Source of the DNA: Marsupella aquatica | Lineage: Eukaryota; Marchantiophyta | Direction: 5' to 3' | DNA: 64,000 bases | Assembly (NCBI GenBank): GCA_973895155.1 | Contig: OZ316897.1 | Span: 6,200,001-6,264,000, forward strand | In this document: piece after piece, positions 23,649 to 35,129 of the stretch | Layout of the letters: each line of letters starts with the position of its first letter | How positions within the stretch are numbered: position 1 is the first letter of the stretch | Position numbers and translations under genes: made by a program | Notes under the pieces: generated by a model | What the model saw: only the letters and a program-made list of their open reading frames with translations | Databases searched by the model: none | What the model was told of the DNA's origin: nothing

Positions 23649-24194
23649 CTACAACTGCAAAACCTGCAAAGTAGCACGGTGTCTTGAGAAACTCTCCAAA
23701 GGAATCACTTTGGTAAAAGCATCAGCGGGATTGAGCTTTCCATCAATTTTGACTAGCTCAAAAGTTTTATCAGACACTGCTTGCCTGATAAAATGGTACC
23801 TGATATCAATGTGCTTCACCCTGCTATCCATCACCTGGTTAGCAGCCAAGTGAAGAGCACTCTGACTATCACAGTTTAGAGTCATTTTCCCATGCTCTAA
23901 ACCCATCTCCGCGATCAACTTATCCAACCAAATTGCTTCCTTTGCTGCTTCTGCTGCTGCAACATACTCTGCTTCTGTAGTAGACTGAGATATGCACTTC
24001 TGCAAGGTAGATTTCCAACTGATACATCCTCCTCCAAGAGTGTATACAAACCCAGTTGTAGACCTCCTTGTATCCAGACAGCCTCCATAGTCGGAATCTA
24101 CATAGCCAACTAATGTTCTATCTGATTTGTTATCAAATAGTAATCCATAGTCCTGTGTACCCTTTAGATACCTGAGAATCCACTTCACAGCTTC
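23649..24194 (-). pseudogene. Copia RNase H domain
   Basis: This domain degrades the RNA strand of the RNA:DNA hybrid. Motifs: MKWILRYLKGTQDYGL at the start, first Asp in GYVDSDYGGCLDTRRSTTG, the AEYVAAAEAAKEAIWL block carrying the catalytic Glu, LNCDSQSALHLA, and HIDIRYHFIR. LNPADAFTK marks the usual pol C-terminus. It is separated from RT only by a TGA at 24,195-24,197 where other copia elements have Trp (TGG), so otherwise the frame is continuous. Confidence 0.95.
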
Positions 24195-25550
24195 TCAATG
24201 TACCTTCCCTGGATTTGACATGAATCTGCTAACCTTGCCCATCGCTAGGGCTAAGTCAGGCCTAGTACAAGTCATCAAATACATCAGACTGCCTACTGCC
24301 TTCTCATAAGGAATCTTAGCCATCAAACCTTTCTCCACAGCATCCGTAGGAGAGAAAGCCGATGATAACTTGAAATGTAAAGCTAAAGGAATACTCACTG
24401 GCTTACAGTTTTCCATGTTAAATCGTGCAAGTACTTTCCTCGCATACTGGCCTTGACTCAAGCACAACTGTCCAGTATCAGAGTTCCTAAAAATCTCCAT
24501 CCCTAAGATCCTCTTGGCCTTACCAAGATCCTTCATCCTGAATTCAGCACTCAATTTTGCCTTGAGACTGTCAACCTCAGATTGATCTTTAGCCACAATC
24601 AGCATGTCATCCACATAGATCACCAGAATGATGAAACCAAATACATCATTCTTGACTGATTTCGTATACACACAAGGATCATAAACCATCCTTGTAAAAC
24701 CTTGAGCAAGCATGAAATCATCAAACCGCTTGTTCCACTGTGTGGGAGACTGCTTCAATCCATACAAGGACTTGAGCAATCTGCAAACTAAGTTATCTTG
24801 GCCTTTCTTCATAAAGCCTAGCGGCTGTCTCATGAAGATCATCTCTTCCAAGTTGCCATAGAGAAAAGCAGTAACAACATCCATCTGATCCATCACCAGA
24901 TTAAAAAACACAACAAGCTGACACAAGATCCGAATTGTGGAATACTTAGCCACCGGTGAAAAGACCTCATTGTAGTCCACTCCTTTCTCCTGAGTGAACC
25001 CTTTGGCAACAAGCCTTGCCTTGTAGATCTTATCTCCACCCTCTGAAGGACTGTCCTTCAACTTGTAAATCCACTTGCTGTCCACCACTTGCTGACCTCT
25101 TGGAAGCTCCACCAGCTCCCATGTCTTGTTGTCACTCAAAGATTGCAACTCCCTCTGCATTGCTGCATTCCACTCATGCTTCTGCTCTGAAGCACAAGCC
25201 TCATTGTACGAAGAAGGCTCTCCTTCTTCCAAGATCAAAGCCATGTCATCATTATCAGGTGCAATGTCAATATCATCTAGCTTAGATGAGTCTGCCCATT
25301 GACCATACCTGGTAGGAGCTCTAGTAGAACGACTGGAAGTTCTTCTAGTAGATGACTCAGGCTGATCTGCTGCTGTTGCTGGTTGAATTTGAGGTACCCT
25401 AACAACAATCTGTTCCTCTTGTTCCATCATAGAAACCAGCTCCAAGCCCGGAGCTTCTCCATCTCTCCTGTCATGAACAGCATCATGACTAATCTCCCCC
25501 TCAACCGGGTCCGGGATCATGGGAGATTTCCCCTTGTCAGTATGGGAGTC
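24195..25550 (-). pseudogene. Copia reverse transcriptase domain
   Basis: RNA-dependent DNA polymerase of the element. Blocks in order: NKTWELVELPRGQQVV, SKWIYKLK, YKARLVAKGFTQEKGVDYNE, VFSPVAKYSTIRIL, MDVVTAFLYGNLEEMIFM, CRLLKSLYGLKQSP, the catalytic VIYVDDMLIVAK, KDLGKAKRILGMEIFR and TCTRPDLALAMGKVSRF. The frame is continuous with integrase upstream except for a TAG at 25,551-25,553 (the decayed relative has CAG at the matching place) and with RNase H downstream except for one TGA. Confidence 0.96.
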
Positions 25551-26870
25551 CTAAGAACTGTCCCCCTCCTTTGATGATCTAGACTCATTAAAGGACACAT
25601 CTCTACTGACAATTAGTTTACAGGTTACTGGATCCCATAACCTATAACCCTTCACACCTTTCTGATAGCCAAGAAAAATGCACTTCTTCGACTTGGACTC
25701 CAGCTTGGATCGAAGCTGGGAAGGTGTAAGCACATAAGCATCACATCCAAAAATCCTCAGATGTGAATAATCTGCTGGACGCCCGTACCTTATTTCATAT
25801 GGCGTCTTGAATCCAATAGAACTGGATGGAGAAAAATTTACCAAATAAGCTACAGTGTTGACAGCTTCAGCCCAAAACTCATGTGGTAAGCATGATTGAC
25901 TCAACATACTCCTCGAGCGGTCCAACAGTGTTTGGTTGAGTCTCTCAGAAACACCGTTCTGCTGAGGAGTATAACTTGTTGTGAGATGGCGGGTTATCCC
26001 CTGCTCCTTACAATACGTTCCAAATTCCCCGGAACTGTATTCACGGCCATTATCCGATCGTAGATATCTCACCTTATTACCAGTCTGATTCTCAACTTGG
26101 GCTTTCCACTCCTTAAAAGTGGCAAAAACATCAGACTTACTGTGTAGAAAATATATCCACACATACCTTGAGTAATTGTCTATGAACGTGACATAGTATA
26201 ATCGTCCAGAATGTGAGGGAGTGGGGGCTGGACCCCACACATCACTATGTACATACTCAAGTACCTCCTTGCTGGTGTGAGTTCCAACTCCGAAGGGTTT
26301 CCTGTGCTGCTTCCCTAGCACACAGTGCTCACAAAATTCCAACTTACAAGATTGCAAATTAGAAAGTAATCCTTTCTTCTGAAGAATAACCAAACCTTTT
26401 TCACTCATGTGGCCCAAACGGAAGTGCCACAGCCGGGCCGTCTCCTCATGAGATAAGGTTACATTGGCTTCATCACAAACTACACAGCCCTCCAAAACGT
26501 ATAGATTGCTATGTCTCTTTCCCTTCAATACAACTTTAGTACTAGTTGAAACCTGAAGGACACCATTAGCAGAACTCCACTGATGGCCATTTGCTTCTAA
26601 AACCCCAAGTGAAATGAGATTTTTCATCATGTTGGGAATGTGTCTCACATTCCTCAACGTTCTTACAGCACCATCAAACATCTGAAATCTTACAGATCCA
26701 AGTCCAACAACTTGATATGGGATTCCATTTCCCATCAACACTGACCCGTTGGAATCCGTGTAAGAACTGAAAAAATCTCTCCTAGAGCAAATGTGAAAAG
26801 TACATGCACTATCTAGAATCCAGTCATCACTCCCTGGATTTGACACTACGTTGAGAGCATAACCTTGACA
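25551..26870 (-). pseudogene. Copia protease and integrase
   Basis: The protease start DDWILDSACTFHIC carries the catalytic Asp (DSA in place of the common DSG). Next come the GAG-pre-integrase motif RLWHFRLGHMSEKGL with the zinc-binding pair CEHC, then the integrase core: first Asp in YVHSDVWGPAP, second in LRSDNGREYSS, Glu in TPQQNGVSERLNQ. The C-terminal block ends with KCIFLGYQKGVKGYRLWDP. A TGA at about 26,871 separates it from gag (the context suggests a former Trp codon). Confidence 0.95.
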
Positions 26871-27935
26871 TCACAATATGTCATCATCATCGAGTAAATC
26901 TACCTCATGCGAGCTCGATGCCGCGTTAGCAGATGCAGTAGGGACCTTTACTTGACAATCCCTTTTCATGTGGCCAGGCTTGCCACAATTCCAACATGCA
27001 AGAGGCTTCCTCTCTTGCGATTTCCCTCTGGATTTAGATCTCCCCCGTGATGTAGATCTAAACTTGTTCTGTCCATTTGAGCGTTGCGCTGCTCTCCCAC
27101 GGTTCACATTCAGCGCAGTGCCAGAAGAAGATGCTATCTGTGATTGACCCAACTTCTTCTGAGCATCATCAGACAATAAAGAGCTCACCACCTCATTATA
27201 CGAAATGGACTTCAGATCTCTGTACAAGAGCACCTGTTTCAAGCCCTGATATGACGACGGTAAGGAGCTTAGCAGAAGCAAGGCCTTATCCTCATCTTCA
27301 ACTCCTTTTCCCAGGTTTGACAGATCCACCGCTAGACTGTCAAACTCATCCAAGTGATCCTGCATCTTGCTCCCTTCCTTGAGCCTGAGGCTCATCAAGA
27401 GAGACTTCTTGTACAGCCGGTCTGACGCATCTTCCCGGTAGTACTTCTCTCTTAGAGCCTTGAACAGTGATGCGCAATCCGCATAATCATCCAGCTGCTT
27501 GATGATGTGCGGCTTCAGATAAAGCATCACTGCATTAACAGCAATCACCTGCTCCTATCTCCACTGCTTCTCTGAGATCTCCTCCTCTCCATCATACTGC
27601 TCTCGCAAAGAGAGCAGATGAGCTAAGCCCATGGCCCGAAGAACACCTTTCACTTGCTTCTCCCACAGCAAGTAATCAGTACGACCATCGTACTTCTCCA
27701 CCTCAAACTTTACTCCTCCGAATCTAGCCATCTCCCTCTTCTTCCCAACTACCAACAGCTCTGGTAGTAGTACAGCTTCCTCCACTGCACGCCGCACCGG
27801 TGATCGTACCGGTGTTACTTGTTCCTCCTCAAATGGTAGCAGCTCCTCCTCAGACTCACCGTCTGACCGTCGCAATCCTGAAGCTCCACCGACACCAATT
27901 CTTCCTGTATCCTTCGAGTCACTCATATGAAACAA
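26871..27935 (-). pseudogene. Copia gag (UBN2 family) with CCHC zinc knuckle
   Basis: Structural protein that packages element RNA. N-terminal piece 27935-27555 includes RFGGVKFEVEKYDGRTDYLL; the rest includes MLYLKPHIIKQLDDYADCAS, REKYYREDASDRLYKKSLLM, LSSLPSSYQGLKQVLLYRDL, a basic Arg/Ser tract and the knuckle CWNCGKPGHMKRDC, ending in an acidic DLLDDDDIL. One TAG at 27,555-27,557 divides it; the decayed relative reads CAG there. Confidence 0.93.
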
Positions 27936-29640
27936 TCACGAAAAAATGTCTTTTTTTGAAACTTCTCACAAAACTCAAAACTCAACACCGCCGCGTAGCC
28001 CACGAAGCTAGGAGTCCAATACTGAAAGCCGAAATCAAAATCAAAATTCGATAGAAAAGTTATTCAAATTTGGTCGGGGTGGGTAAAACCTTGGGAAACT
28101 CCCCCATTTTGACCACCTCGGAGAATAACCAAAATACCAAGTACAACCCGTCGTTGAAATTGCGATGTGATCGGTGCGCCGCATTGCTAACTCCAGTGGC
28201 AACGTCCTCACCGAAAAAGAACCAAAAAAGTTACCGTTCGGCGGACGGAATCTTTGTCGGACGACCCAAAAACAACTCTCTGTTTTTCGGGAATATTCCT
28301 GCACAGTTCGACAGGTCTCACAGGGGGCCATTCCCCCTGTTGGAGCAGTTAAAACGGAGGGCGGCAGGTCCCGGCACAAGGAGAACAAGAGGAAACAGAA
28401 AAAAGGTTTAAAATAGGCCTAAAGGGGGTGCTAAGGCCCTTTTTTGAAAAATACACTCTAAAATGCGCACACGCGTCGCGCATATGCGTGTCGAGCGTAC
28501 AGGGTGTACAGGCGTCGGGCCGCGTACGAGTCGTAGCCATGGCCGATTTATGCGGTGTATGGCCGGGGTGAGGTCAGCCGGGTCACGGCTGCTAAGGCAG
28601 TCGCGTATTCGCGACTACAGGGTCCCGTGAGGGGCCGGCCGAGGGTTCACTAAGGAAGGAGGGCGGGGACGGGGCCTAAAGGGGGTGCGACCGGCGGCAG
28701 CAGCCGGCCGGCGCAAGACAAGTAAATGGGGCCAGGGCGTGGGCGACGAGGAGCCCGAAAGGGGGGAGGGACTGGGTGCGCCCGGTCACGCGTATAGCGC
28801 CGGCCGGCGCTGTGTGAGGCGTCGTGCGCCTAATGTCACGGGGTGCGGGGGGTGGGGGCAATTCAATACATGACCGATACAAGGCCGATACGAGGTGTGT
28901 ATACACCTCATTAAAAGACGCCCTAAAACCCCCTATAAATGCCAAAAATTGATACCGCAAGTAAAGTGACAAATGCACACCTTAATTGCCGCTGTTTCTC
29001 ACGAGAAAAGTGAACGCCGCCGACGGGAAAAGTTGCCGAATTGCACCGGCACAATCTGCAGCTCCAGCAGAGTAAATAATTTCCGCCGCGTCGTCGTCAC
29101 TCCGCGTCAAGTGCCAATCTCGGGCTCAAAATGACCGCCTCGCCGCAATCAAACCGTTGAGCCGTGGCACTTCGCATCTCTTCCACCGAATCGGACATCA
29201 CGAAGAGAAACCCGGTTCAGATGAGAACAAGCTCCATAGCTTGTGAAAAAACCTGAACGCCTCCGTCACTCGTCACGTCGCACTCGGTAACAACTCGGCA
29301 GCAACTCAGCTACCGAAACGACCAGCTTGTTTCAACCTTCAACTTGAGCAATAATGTGCGATCCCCCGAACACCGCACAGCTTCCACCGTTGAAAAAACA
29401 AACTCTGGTCTCTCCCCCAAAAAAATACTGTCGAACACGAATAAACCCTGAACGACGCAAACTTCAATTCCTCCGCACCACGGATACCGATCAGCGAGTT
29501 CTAACCACCGTTAGAAAGCCCTCTCACTAACCTATCTGCATAGCCACACACATTTGAGTTTCATGCGACGAAACTCCGAATATACCATCGACAATAAACG
29601 CTGGAAAAACCTGTCACGAAAAAACCTCGTCACCTCCCAG
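27936..29640 (-). other. Long untranslated leader of the copia element
   Basis: A 1.7-kb leader between the primer site and gag. It contains a GC-rich tract (about 28,440-28,880). I see no conserved coding frame. Its length and GC-rich block match the decayed relative at 11,520-13,240. Confidence 0.75.
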
Positions 29641-29644
29641 GCAT

Positions 29645-29656
29645 GCTCTGATACCA
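29645..29656 (-). other. Primer binding site of the copia element
   Basis: The minus strand reads TGGTATCAGAGC two bases inside the 5' LTR, complementary to the 3' end of initiator methionine tRNA. Confidence 0.95.
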
Positions 29657-29658
29657 CT

Positions 29659-30002
29659 TGTTGAGCATAGACGACATTCGCAACGGCAAGCCCATGAACC
29701 ATCCAACGCACAACAGTCGACACAGAGAGATACGTGGTTCACCTCCACATAAGGCTACGTCCACGGGAACACACAAGAGCTTTACTGCACTCTAGGCCGA
29801 CCGGCCATACCAAGCATCCACAGCACAAGCTCTCCCTATCTCTCAACTAGCTCCGTAACAATGAGCCTAAGTTCCACCAGGGTCTGGCATCAGCCCTGGC
29901 TATATGCACAACAGCACTACCGCTAACATTAGCTAAGTCCTAACCCGAGTTAGACTAACTGTGGTTAGCTCATGAGTCACAAGACTAGAGCAATATCTAA
30001 CA
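29659..30002 (-). repeat. 5' LTR of the copia element
   Basis: 344 bp, same length as the 3' LTR. Differences are mostly transitions (for example CACAACAGTCGACAC versus CACAATAGTCAACAT). Confidence 0.96.
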
Positions 30003-30083
30003 GGAAACGGCCTCGCCAAGCGCGAAACCTACGGGAATCGGCTTGCGCTGGGGGGGTTTCTTGGGTTTATGGGACGCACCACA

Positions 30084-30100
30084 TTTTTGGCGCTAGATGG
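30084..30100 (+). other. Gypsy-type primer binding site after the giant LTR
   Basis: TTTTTGGCGCTAGATGG directly follows the ..CACCACA LTR end. TTTTGGCGC is the usual junction of plant Ty3/gypsy (Tat/Athila-like) elements; the second gypsy element in this window has TTTTTTGGCGCCGCTGCC at the equivalent place (39,875). Confidence 0.75.
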
Positions 30101-30152
30101 AGGGGGCATTTCTTAAGCCGTGAGATATGAAGTTAGGAAAGAAGCATAGGTA

Positions 30153-30557
30153 ATGACTGAACCTACGCCAAGGGAGGAAAGAGCGATTCAATGGGAGAGA
30201 GCTCGTCTGCAGCAGCTCGCCGGGTGGCATGATACACAGCGACTGAGAGGAGTAGAAAGAGCTGGTAGCTCCGAAGCTGGAAGTGGCGTTGAAGAAGACA
30301 TACCAGAAGAAGAGTCGGTAGGAAGAAACGAGTACCCAACCGACATGGGGGAACTAGAGGCACGGCCAGACGAGAGGCCAGGGACCAGACTGAGCCAACG
30401 GTCGCGCATTCATTACAAGGCATTTCATGGGAGAGGAGATGAGGATCCGAACGAATGGTTGGATGATTTCGAGGGAACCGCTGCAGTAAATGGAGAATCG
30501 GCCATCAAGATGCAGATTCTTCCCGGCCTGTTCAAGGGTGAGGCTAGGTCACCCTAA
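30153..30557 (+). pseudogene. Truncated gypsy gag N-terminus
   Basis: A gag-like start: a charged N-terminus (MTEPTPREERAIQWERARLQ) and the conserved fold entry HYKAFHGRGDEDPNEWLDDF followed by GTAAVNGESAIKMQILPGLF. This matches the pattern F-G-(x)-E/D-D-W-L-F-E seen in other gypsy gags, including 33.4 kb here (KFYGKEKEDAKTYLKEFEA). Homology ends at about 30,540 and the frame stops at 30,557, so the rest of the element is lost. Confidence 0.7.
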
Positions 30558-30950
30558 TGGCCTTACTGATTGGTAAGCTTCTGGTGGCCATAGCTCAGAA
30601 AATCTGAGAAAGCTCGAGAGCTTTCTTCCTAAAAATGGTTAAGCATTGAGGCTCAAGAATGAAATCTCAGGGATCTAAGGTAGCTGCGTTGCTGTGGGAG
30701 AAGAAATGAACTGAAAAGAGATAGAAATGAAAGAGTTTTGATCAGGCAAAGCTCTCAAAATTGCAATTTCTTCAATTCCAAGAAATCAGAGAGCATCAAT
30801 GACCCAATACTCCTCAATGTCTTACCAATGGCAGTTTAGAATCGGGGTGAACATTCTCTAGGCAGTTGTGCTGCTATAGCAAGTGAAACAAGCTTGAATG
30901 GAGGTCTAACAAGTGAGCACTGAGGGTTGAAGCTTGCGCCCTACTGCCGG
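30558..30950. other. Unassigned spacer
   Basis: No coding or repeat signature that I recognise; probably retrotransposon-derived untranslated sequence joining the truncated gag to the minus-strand gypsy element. Confidence 0.3.
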
Positions 30951-31270
30951 TTACCATGGACGTCCCTCGAAGAAAAGAAAAAAATGTGATCAGGCCGGCG
31001 CAGACGTCAAATTAGGTCGTGGCGGGGTGGACGTCCCAGACGCCCCTACGTAGAGGCCGTCCAAGACATCCTCGGGTTTTTCATGCGGGCCGGCACGAAA
31101 AGAGTTGGCCGTCCTTGGCAAAAAATGGTTGTCATCCCTATGTGGAAGCCGTCCAAGCCGGCGCCGTCTTTGCCGTCTTTGTGAGGAAGCCATCCAAGAT
31201 GGCTGCCGTCCAAGCCGTCCCTGTGTAGAGGCCATCCAAGCCGGCACCTCATTTTTGAATCTTCTTTCAA
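30951..31270. repeat. GC-rich degenerate repeat with GTCCAAG/GACGTC units
   Basis: Irregular repeats of GAGGCCGTCCAAG, GCCATCCAAGATGGC and GACGTC-like words occur next to the broken protease of the minus-strand gypsy element. A similar repeat is at 34,215-34,440, on the other side of gag. Short repeats like this occur in untranslated parts of large gypsy elements. The protease frame runs into it, showing a deletion junction at about 31,270. Confidence 0.5.
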
Positions 31271-32214
31271 CTTCTTGCCGTTGTAAATCTACTGGTACCG
31301 TCTTGGTCATAAGGTTGACACTTGAGCCTCCATCCACTGGTACCTTTTTGATTACACAACTTCTACCTGAATGTCAATCTCAGGTGGTCCTTGGTCTTCC
31401 CACTCCATTCTCAAAATCTCAGTAGTAGGTAACTTGACACGTGTCCTTCTTCCCATTAGTAAACTTCTCAGTTGTTTTTGGTAGGTAGGATTATCTTGCA
31501 ACAATTCTCCTATTGTAATATTGGCAGGATGGTTCTTGACATCTTGAACTATATCATAATGAGTTCTCTTTTCAGGAATCAGTTTCTTAGGTACACTCAC
31601 CTCAGGTGGATCATGTTTTGGGTCTTGTACTTTCTCTAAAATCTCAGTTGCTAAGTAATCCCTTATCTCATCCGAGATATCCGATACAAAATACTGAGGG
31701 TCATGCCTATCATAGGCTGGATCTTGGTCTTTAGGTAAACCTTCCTCAAAGGGGGTCTTCTTCTTCTTTGGAGGTTTCTTCTTCTTTCTAAGTATCCTTA
31801 TCATCACCATTTCTTTCTTCTTCCCCTTTTCCTTTAGATCGAGTGGTTGCAAAAGTATCCAAAATTTGGTCACGATTCTGCACCCTAGTATTTTGGTTGA
31901 CCTGCTACTGCAGTCTTGACTAAATCTTTCACTTTTGTGTCAAAAACTTTTTCAGTCAAGGGTTGCCCAAAAACTTCTAGAGGTGAGGATGTGGATTTTA
32001 CTGGCAATTCTTCCTCCAAATTTTCAGTGCTACCAGTAGTGTCCATCACTCGATTTACTGTTACATCTTCCTCAACAAAAATGTAATGACAATGATCTAC
32101 CTCCTCCGTACCATACACCATTCTAACATTGGCCTCCGGTCGTGAAGGTTCCTTGGCAGGTTCTTGTGCAAACCTCACCATCATCCGTGGTTTAGGGGGG
32201 TTAGGGCATTCCAC
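31271..32214 (-). pseudogene. Gypsy (Tat/Ogre-like) gag-protease linker and protease start
   Basis: Minus-strand frames after the zinc knuckles: 32214-31885 (MMVRFAQEPAKEPSRPEANV) and 31873-31352 with the pre-protease motif THYDIVQDVKNHPANITIGE and LLQDNPTYQKQLRSLL. The protease active site follows in another frame at about 31,337: DGGSSVNLMTKT, the DGGS-N form typical of Tat-lineage gypsy proteases. The frame is lost at about 31,270, where a deletion fuses it to a GC-rich repeat; RT and integrase are absent. Confidence 0.8.
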
Positions 32215-33988
32215 TGGTAAGTGTCCCTCCTTACCACAATTTCCACAAATAGGTGTAAATCCTTCTTCTTGTCTAGGGTATGGACATTGTGGAATGTAGT
32301 GACCCTTATGTCCACAATTCTAGCAAGTACCTCGATCTCTTGGAGCTCCCTTAGGTGGATATCCTCTCGGAGGTCCCATTGGTGGTCTCGGCACCGGTCG
32401 CTGAGAAGGTCCAGATTGTGCTGTAGGGAAATACTGTGGCCTAGCATTTTGAGCTTGAAGTGCATATATATCATTATATTCATACATATCTTCTTCTTCC
32501 TCCTCTTTGTAATTAAGGTAGTTTACTGCAGGTTTACCATTTGGGCATTCATTTGGGTAATGGCCATGACCATTACATCTTGTACACCATACATTTGTTC
32601 TCTGGATAGGTATCGGTCTCCTTGGTGGTCTCACTCCAACAATATTTACAAAAAGTTTAGACAATTGGCTACTTAAGGACTCAATTACCTTATCCAAGTG
32701 TTTTATTTTTGCCGATACAGCTACCTTTTTGACCTGAGTGGTTTGCTTCTTGGTATCTTCCTCTGAACTAGAATTGCTACTTTCTGAGGTCGACTCAGAA
32801 GTGTCATCACTGCTCTCAGTGCTACTCTCATCTTTGTTGGAATCTGATGAGGATGATTCCTCTTCTTTTTATTCTTTCGTTTCTTCTTTCGTTCTTCTTC
32901 AAATCTCTCCTTACCCAACTAGGTTGAGATAATTTAGAATCTACATAAGTTTGGGCGGCGTCTTGAGCCTCCTCAAGAGTTTTCACTCCTTCCCTACGAA
33001 CAAACCTGTTGATAGGACATGGCAAACCATTAATAAACCAATCCCTAATAGTATCAGGTGCCATATTTGGGTTATATGCATCGATCAAATCTAGTAATTT
33101 AGCCGAATACTTCTTCACCAAATCGTGTTTCTTCATTCGATGTTGAGATATCTTTGCAAACGCCCTTGCTGATGCTCTGTCTTCCTAAAATCTCTTAAGG
33201 AATGCCACCTTTGTTTTTGCCCAATCATTCTTGTCCTTGAATTGATCATACCATTTCTGAGCAGCTCCCTTTGATAAGCCTCCAAAAATAGATGCCTTTT
33301 CATTATCTATATTCTGATTGTTTATGGCAGCTGATGCTTCAAATTCTTTGAGGTAGGTTTTTGCATCTTCCTTCTCCTTCCCATAGAACTTATCAAACTT
33401 TACTATATTTTTAGCCATTATGGAGGTGGGCGGTAAGAATAATCGGGTTAGAGGTATGGACAGTAGTTGCGGTTGTGCTTGGATAGGTACTAGATTAGGA
33501 GAATTTGATGCAAAAGGATTGATTGATCCTTGAGGGCTAACCATTGTACTTCCGCTGGAATTTGAATTGGAACTTGAGGTATCTGATGTAGAATCCAAAG
33601 TTTCTGGTGTAGATGCCTCAATTTCTAATCTCTCCGGTATTGATGATTCAATCCTTAACACGGGTTCCTCTTCAATCTCTTCCCGTGGTCTGCTATCAAG
33701 CCGAATAGGAGCGCAAACTTGATATCCTCTCTTGGTTTGTCGCGGTACTACTAATTTTGGTCCCGATCGCACATTGATATAGGTAGGACGACTACTCGTG
33801 GGGTGATCAATAGTCTTGCTTCCTATTGCATTCAATGTGCTTAACTTGTGTGCCACAATTCCGGTAGGAGGACTATTGTTTGCTTCAAAATATGGTTGTA
33901 ATCGAGTAGGTTCCAATGCTTGACTTTCAAAAGGTACAATCGCCTCCTTAGGTTCCTTGAGTTCAATTGATTTTCCCCCTTTACTCAT
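32215..33988 (-). pseudogene. Gypsy (Tat/Ogre-like) gag with zinc knuckles
   Basis: The N-terminal gag frame 33988-33185 contains KFYGKEKEDAKTYLKEFEAS and KGAAQKWYDQFKDKNDWAK. It continues in frame past one TAG to 33136-32828 (KKYSAKLLDLIDAYNPNMAP, IRDWFINGLPCPINRFVRRE). Zinc knuckles follow: CTRCNGHGHYPNECPN (about 32,600), a second broken by a stop (C-stop-NCGHKGHYIPQC, about 32,300) and CGNCGKEGHLPVECP (about 32,240). Three knuckles and a protease of DGGS type fit a large gypsy element. Confidence 0.88.
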
Positions 33989-34209
33989 ACCTCAATTTCA
34001 ATACAACAAGAAGGATCTAATTCTGAAATTCCAAAATCTATAATTGCACTCTTAGAAGTGTAAAACTCTGATCTTCCCTTCTCCTTAATACCTTAAGGAC
34101 TCCTTAAAAATGAAAAGTCATGATTGTTCAGGTTTTGTTTGGAGTCAATGGAACCTGGTAGTGCTCCTCAACACCTTTCTAACGCACTAAAATTTTTAAT
34201 TTTTGGCCA

Positions 34210-34440
34210 AGAGGTGCGAAAGTTATGGGCTGTCAAGGTGACGTCTTGGACGTCTTGGTCTAAGGGTCGTCAGGGACGTCAAGGACGTCAGGGCGTTCTG
34301 ACGTCTCTTCACAACCGGCTTGACATCCCTTCAGAATTTGGTGATGTCTTGGACGTCCTCACACACAGGCCATCCGAGCCGTCAACAAGGTGACGTCCTG
34401 GACGTCTTTACACGCATGCCGTCCGGGACGTCCAGAATTT
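34210..34440. repeat. GACGTC-rich degenerate repeat upstream of gypsy gag
   Basis: The words GGACGTC, TGACGTC and CCGTCC recur about a dozen times at irregular spacing. It resembles the repeat at 30,951-31,270 and probably belongs to the leader of the minus-strand gypsy element. Confidence 0.55.
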
Positions 34441-35129
34441 TTTTTCCAAAACTAAATTGGTCATAACTCCCAATTCCCTTATCATTTTTGGCTCAAATTT
34501 ATATCAATTTAACATGCCATCTTCCAAGGAATCCAAATCTGATGTTAGAATTCAAATAAAAAATTGGAGGAAGAAGTTTCCTTCACAAGCCAATCAATGG
34601 TTCATCATAAGGCAATCATCAAGCACTCCCTCATCTTCTTCCTCTTTGGTCCTGGATGAGAGCATGGGCTAAATCTGAAATTGAAATGACAACATATCTC
34701 TCTCTTGTAACTTGTCCATTTAATCTCAAAATCACTAAATGAAGTTGGTCTCCTTGCCACCAAGTAATGGATAACCAATGAATTCCTCTCCTTCCTCTTA
34801 GGCTAAGTACTCTTGTTCTCAAATAGGTATTTCTCATATTCTGTATTCTGAAGGTGCCTAGTGATCTTGGTTGAGATCTCGACATCTTATCTACCAAGTT
34901 AGAACTCTATTTGAAAGAATCCATTGTTCAATTCTTCGTTAACTGTTGAGGTATGATACCCATTCAAAAGATTGTTTAGCACCTCAAGTGCATCTATCCA
35001 TGAATCTCCAAGTCCGTGCAATATAGCCAAACTTTCCTTGATTCTTAACTTCTCTACATTAGTCGCCCAAAAATGATGGCACTCATTCTTTCTTAGAACA
35101 AATTCTAAATCATTTTCCTCCTCGATAGG

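Larger units (their letters stand above)
23098..30002 (-). mobile_element. Near-complete Ty1/copia retrotransposon, TSD GGAAA
   Basis: A 6,905-bp element with 344-bp LTRs that differ at only about six positions (about 98% identical), so it inserted fairly recently. The 5-bp duplication GGAAA flanks it (23,093-23,097 and 30,003-30,007). The empty site GCGGAAACGGCC is visible in the solo LTR near 35,215. Element order on the minus strand: 5' LTR, Met-tRNA primer site, 1.7-kb leader, gag, protease, integrase, RT, RNase H, polypurine tract, 3' LTR. The coding region has four in-frame stops, all explicable as C-to-T or G-to-A changes. Confidence 0.97.
18507..30083 (+). mobile_element. Giant LTR copy 1 (about 4.67 kb), split by a copia insertion
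   Basis: Without the copia insertion (23,098-30,007 including one GGAAA) this is a 4,667-bp unit starting TGTGATGCCTAG and ending GGGACGCACCACA, the TGT..ACA ends of an LTR. The end is followed at once by a gypsy-type primer site (TTTTTGGCGCTAGATGG) and a gag start, so this is the 5' LTR of an otherwise truncated element. A second, solo copy with a target duplication lies at 35,130-38,992 in inverse orientation. The unusual point is its size and that it encodes long proteins (18,622-22,178). Confidence 0.85.
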
